This document shows, piece after piece, positions 5,539-7,967 of a stretch of DNA of 7,967 bases; position 1 is the stretch's first letter, and each line of letters starts with the position of its first letter. Under the pieces are notes generated by a model. The model saw only the letters and a program-made list of their open reading frames with translations. It made no database searches and was not told the DNA's origin. A program made the position numbers and the translations under genes. Source of the stretch: JARBAK01 sp034472185 (GTDB lineage Bacteria; Pseudomonadota; Alphaproteobacteria; Rickettsiales; Midichloriaceae); assembly GCA_034472185.1 (NCBI GenBank), contig JARBAK010000005.1, positions 1 to 7,967 of the forward strand, written 5' to 3'.

Positions 5539-6000
5539 ATGTTAACTAAAGAACAAGAACGAGAACAATACGCTCAAGAAATAAAAGCAACCATTCAGAA
5601 AATAAAGACAACTATACCTGAACTATGCTCCAAGATTGGAGAAATAGACCGTGGCATGTTGGAGTTTATTATCGGAGATGCTAATAACGTTCCATCGAAG
5701 TCGGATATAGTAGACGCATATCCTACTATTCTTAATAACCCGGAGCTAGCACACAATGTCGTGGCATTACACGATATTATTTTTGACCATACATCAGAAA
5801 TTATACCACAAAATATGCAAGGGGATAAAACTGGGGGTTATGTACTGAGTATGTTCATAATCCCCGAAGCTTTATCAGAAGTACGGGCATCTCTTTTTGA
5901 TACTGCACCAGCATCAGAGGTAAGTACTTCCACTCTTGATACTGCAATGGAGACGAATAGTTCTGTTTTGCATGGATCTTCTGACTATTGTGAGTTGTAG
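5539..6000 (+). CDS. Small partner protein, copy 2 (unrecognised family)
   Basis: An intact 153-residue protein, paralogous to the one at 1001-1456. It begins MLTKEQEREQYAQE, has the conserved ELCSKIGEID (about 28-37), NVPSKSDIVDAYP (about 50-62) and ELAHNVVALHDI, and ends with EVSTSTLDTAMETNSS and LHGSSDYCEL. The charged N-terminus is predicted helical; there is no signal peptide or transmembrane segment. Its partner, the metallopeptidase on the other side of the 54-bp spacer, is broken, yet this gene remains open. This suggests either that it works without its own partner, for instance on the intact paralogue's product, or that it simply has not decayed yet. The start is the first ATG and matches both other copies. 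Function unknown; inhibitor, chaperone, immunity protein or effector are all compatible. Confidence 0.8.
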   Translation: MLTKEQEREQYAQEIKATIQKIKTTIPELCSKIGEIDRGMLEFIIGDANNVPSKSDIVDAYPTILNNPELAHNVVALHDIIFDHTSEIIPQNMQGDKTGGYVLSMFIIPEALSEVRASLFDTAPASEVSTSTLDTAMETNSSVLHGSSDYCEL

Positions 6001-6063
6001 AAGATGGTGAGTAAGAAATGGGTGAGGGGCAAAGCTAATGCTTCAGATCTGGTAGTTTAGTAT

Positions 6064-6195
6064 CTAGAAGCACTTGTAAGGATCTACAGGGGGAGTGGCA
6101 TTTATACTAAACCAATGTGCGCCTAAGCTCCTTACCCAAGTAGATCTGCCTACGCCTCCTTTTGACGTAGCTAAAACAATTAGCTTTGGTATCAT
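6064..6195 (-). pseudogene. Second ParA-type ATPase, N-terminal remnant
   Basis: The minus strand from ATG 6195-6193 reads MIPKLIVLATSKGGVGRSTW, then VRSLGAHWFSINATPPVDP, and stops at TAG 6064-6066. SKGGVGRST is a deviant Walker A motif of the ParA/MinD superfamily, close to but clearly different from the parA at 7080 (NQKGGVGKTT), so it came from a different partition lineage and is not a duplicate. Only 43 codons remain; the expected VDADPQ motif is reduced to PPVDP, and no ParA sequence follows before the small gene's 3' end at 6000. In the intact state it would have driven ATP-dependent plasmid segregation. Plasmid fusion or integration could explain two ParA types in one window. Confidence 0.65.
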
Positions 6196-6212
6196 AAATT
6201 AACTACTAAATT

Positions 6213-6254
6213 ATAAAGTATTAATGTTAATATTTTATAACATTAATACTTTAT
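6213..6254. repeat. Perfect AT-rich inverted repeat, 17-bp stem, 8-nt loop
   Basis: ATAAAGTATTAATGTTA (6213-6229) and TAACATTAATACTTTAT (6238-6254) pair without mismatch around ATATTTTA. It is the strongest secondary structure in the window. It sits 17 bp upstream of the broken minus-strand ParA start, where partition operons often keep an operator or centromere-like site, and just beyond the end of the Rpn-type relic, where it could be a terminator. Its preservation amid decayed neighbours is notable. Confidence 0.7.
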
Positions 6255-6292
6255 TTGAATAATTCCTTATGATTCAGCTTTAATTAAAGGAA

Positions 6293-6473
6293 TCACAGAG
6301 TGTTATCTATGAAGCTAGTTGGTAGCATGTGTCTAGGTTGACCATCTGGAGTACCTATGCACTAAATAACCAGCCAGAAATTTACGTGCTGCTAGACATC
6401 GACTTTTAAACAAAAAGTGATCGTGCGACTTGATTGGATCACCAGTGTTATTTTCAGTCATTTTCTTAGTCAT
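6293..6473 (-). pseudogene. Rpn-family recombination-promoting nuclease, N-terminal remnant with frameshifts
   Basis: The minus strand from ATG 6473-6471 reads MTKKMTENNTGDPIKSHDHF, then LFKSRCLAARKFLAGYLV, and stops. Other frames continue with VLQMVNLDTCYQL and then LPTSFIDNTL before TGA at 6293-6295. The order HDxFF-K...A..FL..YL(P)...LQ.V.L-D-T...SFID..L is that of the Rpn/PD-(D/E)XK transposase-like family (formerly Transposase_31), which is plentiful in Rickettsiales genomes. At least two frameshifts split the relic, and the catalytic core that should follow is missing. Such nucleases promote recombination, which fits the rearranged surroundings. Confidence 0.55.
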
Positions 6474-6556
6474 TGTTATTCTTAACTAGCAGCAATATAT
6501 AAACTTTATCACTCCTTTTTTATCTACGTTTATTTGCGTCTTAAAATTGATTATAC

Positions 6557-6577
6557 TACTCGATCTAGCATCGAGTA
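6557..6577. repeat. Perfect inverted repeat, 8-bp arms
   Basis: TACTCGAT and ATCGAGTA flank CTAGC. It is GC-richer than its surroundings and could be a dyad binding site or small hairpin; no T-run follows. Confidence 0.45.
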
Positions 6578-6851
6578 TGTGTTGGCTATGTGAAAATGAC
6601 CAGTTTTGGCATAATCTTTCATGAGCTAATCGCAAAAGTAAAAAGCTACATGGAGTATGTTTTCAATTACATTAATTGGTTGTAGAAAAATAAAAATCAA
6701 CAGCAAGTGGTATAATAAGTGTTATCGAAAGTCTGTACACAAGACATTGCTGTGGTGATGCAAGTATCGTGACAAAAATACAATCTTTGTTATGGAAACA
6801 TTGCCTTGGGCAGCTAACCATCAAAAAGTAAAACTGGCAATATGGCTAACC

Positions 6852-6870
6852 AGCTTTAAGTTTTAAAGCT
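6852..6870. repeat. Perfect inverted repeat, 8-bp arms, 3-nt centre
   Basis: AGCTTTAA and TTAAAGCT flank GTT, about 210 bp upstream of parA. The near-palindrome is suited to binding a dimeric protein and could be part of a partition site (inference). Confidence 0.4.
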
Positions 6871-6986
6871 TTAACACTTTGCCGTCTTAACATTAACACA
6901 CATTATAGTTGGCACCGTAATGCTCCGAAGCGAACAAAAAGTTTAAAAGTTATTTTGTTAATGTGCTTAAATGGCTTGCTGGCGAC

Positions 6987-7014
6987 ATGGCAAAAAGCTT
7001 TGATGGTTTGCCAT
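6987..7014. repeat. Perfect inverted repeat, 8-bp arms, 12-nt centre
   Basis: ATGGCAAA (6987-6994) and TTTGCCAT (7007-7014) face each other about 65 bp upstream of the parA start, a suitable position for an operator or a 5'-leader hairpin in parA mRNA. Confidence 0.45.
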
Positions 7015-7026
7015 TTAAACATAAAT

Positions 7027-7052
7027 TCTATACATTACATCTATACATTACA
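7027..7052 (+). repeat. 13-bp tandem repeat, two perfect units, upstream of parA
   Basis: TCTATACATTACA occurs twice without a gap, ending 27 bp before the parA ATG. ParA operons of the small-ParA type often keep direct-repeat operator/centromere sites at this place, bound by the small partner protein. Two units are few for a centromere, so an operator is equally possible. Confidence 0.5.
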
Positions 7053-7079
7053 AAGCAGTTCAATATATGTGTGCATCAA

Positions 7080-7718
7080 ATGATAGTTTCTATACTTAAC
7101 CAAAAGGGGGGAGTTGGTAAAACCACTATAGCGGTGAATCTTGCTGTTTCATTAGCTTTAAAGAATAAAAGGATCCTCTTGATCGACGCAGATCCACAAA
7201 GCAGTGCAATGGATTGGGCAGCGAAAAGAGAGGGAGAATAGATTTTTACAATTGTAGGTATAACTAAGCCAATTATTCACAAAGAGTTAAATTCATTCAT
7301 AGCTGAGTATAATCATATAATAATTGACGGTCCTCCGCGAATATACGACGTAGCGCGTTCAGCTATCGCTGCTAGTGATTTGATAATCGTCCCTGTCCAA
7401 CCATCTCCATATGATGTCTGGGCTGCTCAAGAAGTCATAAGCCTTATTAATGAAGTCAGTGAGCCACTATCAAAATTTAAAACAATTAAAAAATGTTTTC
7501 TGATAAATAGAAAAATTAAAAACATAGCAATTGGCCGTGACGTAGAAGAGGCGCTCTTAGCGTATAAAGCACCTATACTGGACACTCACATACATCAAAG
7601 GGTTATTTATGCGGAGTCAGCTTCTGAAGGTTTAGGTGTATCAGAAAAGGGGAATAATGCTGCAGCAGCTGAAATAGAAGCTTTAAACACAGAGATTATA
7701 CAAAAATTTGGAAAATAA
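7080..7718 (+). pseudogene. parA: ParA partition ATPase, full length but interrupted by one amber codon
   Basis: The frame is 212 codons, the usual length of small plasmid ParA proteins, which hydrolyse ATP to position plasmid copies. Motifs seen are Walker A NQKGGVGKTT (7-16), RILLIDADPQSSAMDWAA (about 31-48, including the A' Asp), Walker B HIIIDGPPR, and the expected DLIIVPVQPSPYDVWAA region. Codon 54 is TAG (7239-7241), following REGE; the frame is otherwise perfectly conserved on both sides. Either this is a very recent nonsense mutation or sequencing error, or the codon is suppressed. The start is the ATG at 7080, directly before IVSILNQKGG, as in the family; an upstream in-frame start at 6963 would add 39 residues of non-ParA sequence. 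No Shine-Dalgarno. It is followed 12 bp later by a likely partner gene. The lack of further lesions contrasts with the nearby decayed genes. Confidence 0.75.
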
Positions 7719-7730
7719 ACACTTTTTTAT

Positions 7731-7967
7731 ATGACTAAAAAAACCGTAAATATGAGTACAAAGCCTATACCCAAAGAAAAAGCAAAGGAGATAGATGGAT
7801 GGGTTATTACAGGGGAACTTGAATCAAAAAATCAAGCTGGAGAGTACTGTAAAACTAAAAAAATAACTTTAAAAAACACTCTATTTGAGATGTTTTTAAC
7901 AAAAAAAATTTATGATACCGAAAAGTTTGAAGTTCAGAAAAAAGGTAGAGATTCATTAACTTCTTTT
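7731..7967 (+). CDS. Small protein downstream of parA, possible centromere-binding partner (partial)
   Basis: A frame open from ATG 7731 to the window edge (79 codons), beginning MTKKTVNMSTKPIPKEKAKE, then IDGWVITGELESK, and ending in a Lys-rich segment. The start region (short basic stretch, KP-x-P, then a DxWV-like IDGWV) resembles the small proteins that follow ParA in rickettsial and agrobacterial-type plasmids and act as ribbon-helix-helix DNA-binding partners. The expected ribbon-helix-helix itself is not clearly visible: KTKKITLKNTLFEMF could be the beta strand and first helix, but the match is weak. It lies 12 bp after parA, so the two are probably co-transcribed. An alternative ATG is at 7752. 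The 3' end is outside the window. Confidence 0.5.
   Translation, partial: MTKKTVNMSTKPIPKEKAKEIDGWVITGELESKNQAGEYCKTKKITLKNTLFEMFLTKKIYDTEKFEVQKKGRDSLTSF

Larger units (their letters stand above)
6474..7026. other. Decayed stretch upstream of parA
   Basis: No convincing gene. On the plus strand a 29-codon frame (6596-6685, MTSFGIIFHELIAKVKSYME) is open. Another frame from 6657 reads MFSITLIGCRKIKIN, hits TGA at 6756, and continues with YRDKNTIFVMETLPWAANHQ to TAA at 6864; its composition is protein-like but I recognise no family. The segment also carries the short inverted repeats at 6557, 6852 and 6987. The parA promoter should lie at its right end, but no clear consensus boxes stand out. 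Confidence 0.3.

Noticed and set aside
6061..6150. Possible structured RNA or tRNA-like element from the pairs GTAAGGA/TCCTTAC and GATCTAC/GTAGATC
   Set aside because: The two pairs cannot form one nested structure, there are no tRNA consensus boxes, and the DNA is explained by the minus-strand ParA remnant.
1..7967. CRISPR array, rRNA or tRNA genes
   Set aside because: No regularly spaced repeats, no T-loop motif in a cloverleaf context and no rRNA signature were found on either strand.

Overview
The window looks like a piece of a decaying plasmid, or plasmid-derived island, from an AT-rich, host-associated alphaproteobacterium, most likely Rickettsiales or a similar obligate intracellular lineage. 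This is an inference from four things: strong AT richness with long A/T homopolymers; a ParA partition gene; remnants of ProQ/FinO, Rpn-type nuclease, IS630-like transposase and a second ParA, all common on rickettsial plasmids; and a Ulp1-like (C48) cysteine protease, a fold bacteria mostly use on host ubiquitin or SUMO. Tryptophan is written TGG throughout, so the standard bacterial code is assumed and in-frame TGA codons are read as lesions.

Left flank (1-1000): a ProQ/FinO-domain gene broken by a TGA and cut by the window edge, an unrecognised gene with a single-base frameshift, a short IS630-like transposase N-terminus, and a relic consisting of the 5' end and upstream region of the small gene described next.

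Core (1001-6000): a mirror-image arrangement. A small acidic protein of about 151 aa (minus strand, 1001-1456) is divergent from a 473-aa HExxH metallopeptidase (plus strand, 1531-2952). The same pair recurs inverted: a metallopeptidase paralogue (minus strand, 4206-5484, broken by three frameshifts and a nonsense codon) divergent from a small-protein paralogue (plus strand, 5539-6000, intact). With the relic at 877-985, three copies of the small-gene/upstream-region module can be seen. The motif HEF[IL]H-x-YD followed by a conserved [SC]E[IV]IPNIC block suggests a remote relative of the M76 (Atp23-like) gluzincins; this is motif-level inference only. The pairing of a protease with a conserved small partner on a duplicated divergent module is the best candidate here for an undescribed two-gene system, perhaps effector plus chaperone or toxin plus immunity.

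Between the two pairs lie about 690 bp of non-coding or decayed DNA, a Ulp1-like catalytic domain lacking its N-terminus (3643-4047), and an upstream reading frame with a signal-peptide-like start that lacks a start codon.

Right flank (6001-7967): a second, broken ParA N-terminus and a broken Rpn-type nuclease, both on the minus strand and separated by a perfect 17-bp AT-only-looped hairpin; about 600 bp of decayed DNA with several inverted and tandem repeats; then plus-strand parA, complete except for an amber codon at position 54, followed after 12 bp by a small gene that runs off the window in the position usual for the centromere-binding partner.

If functional, parA and its partner would maintain the replicon, while the metallopeptidases and Ulp1-like enzyme would be cargo acting on the host or on competitors. 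Most of the cargo is visibly eroding; the intact genes are the first metallopeptidase and the two small partners.
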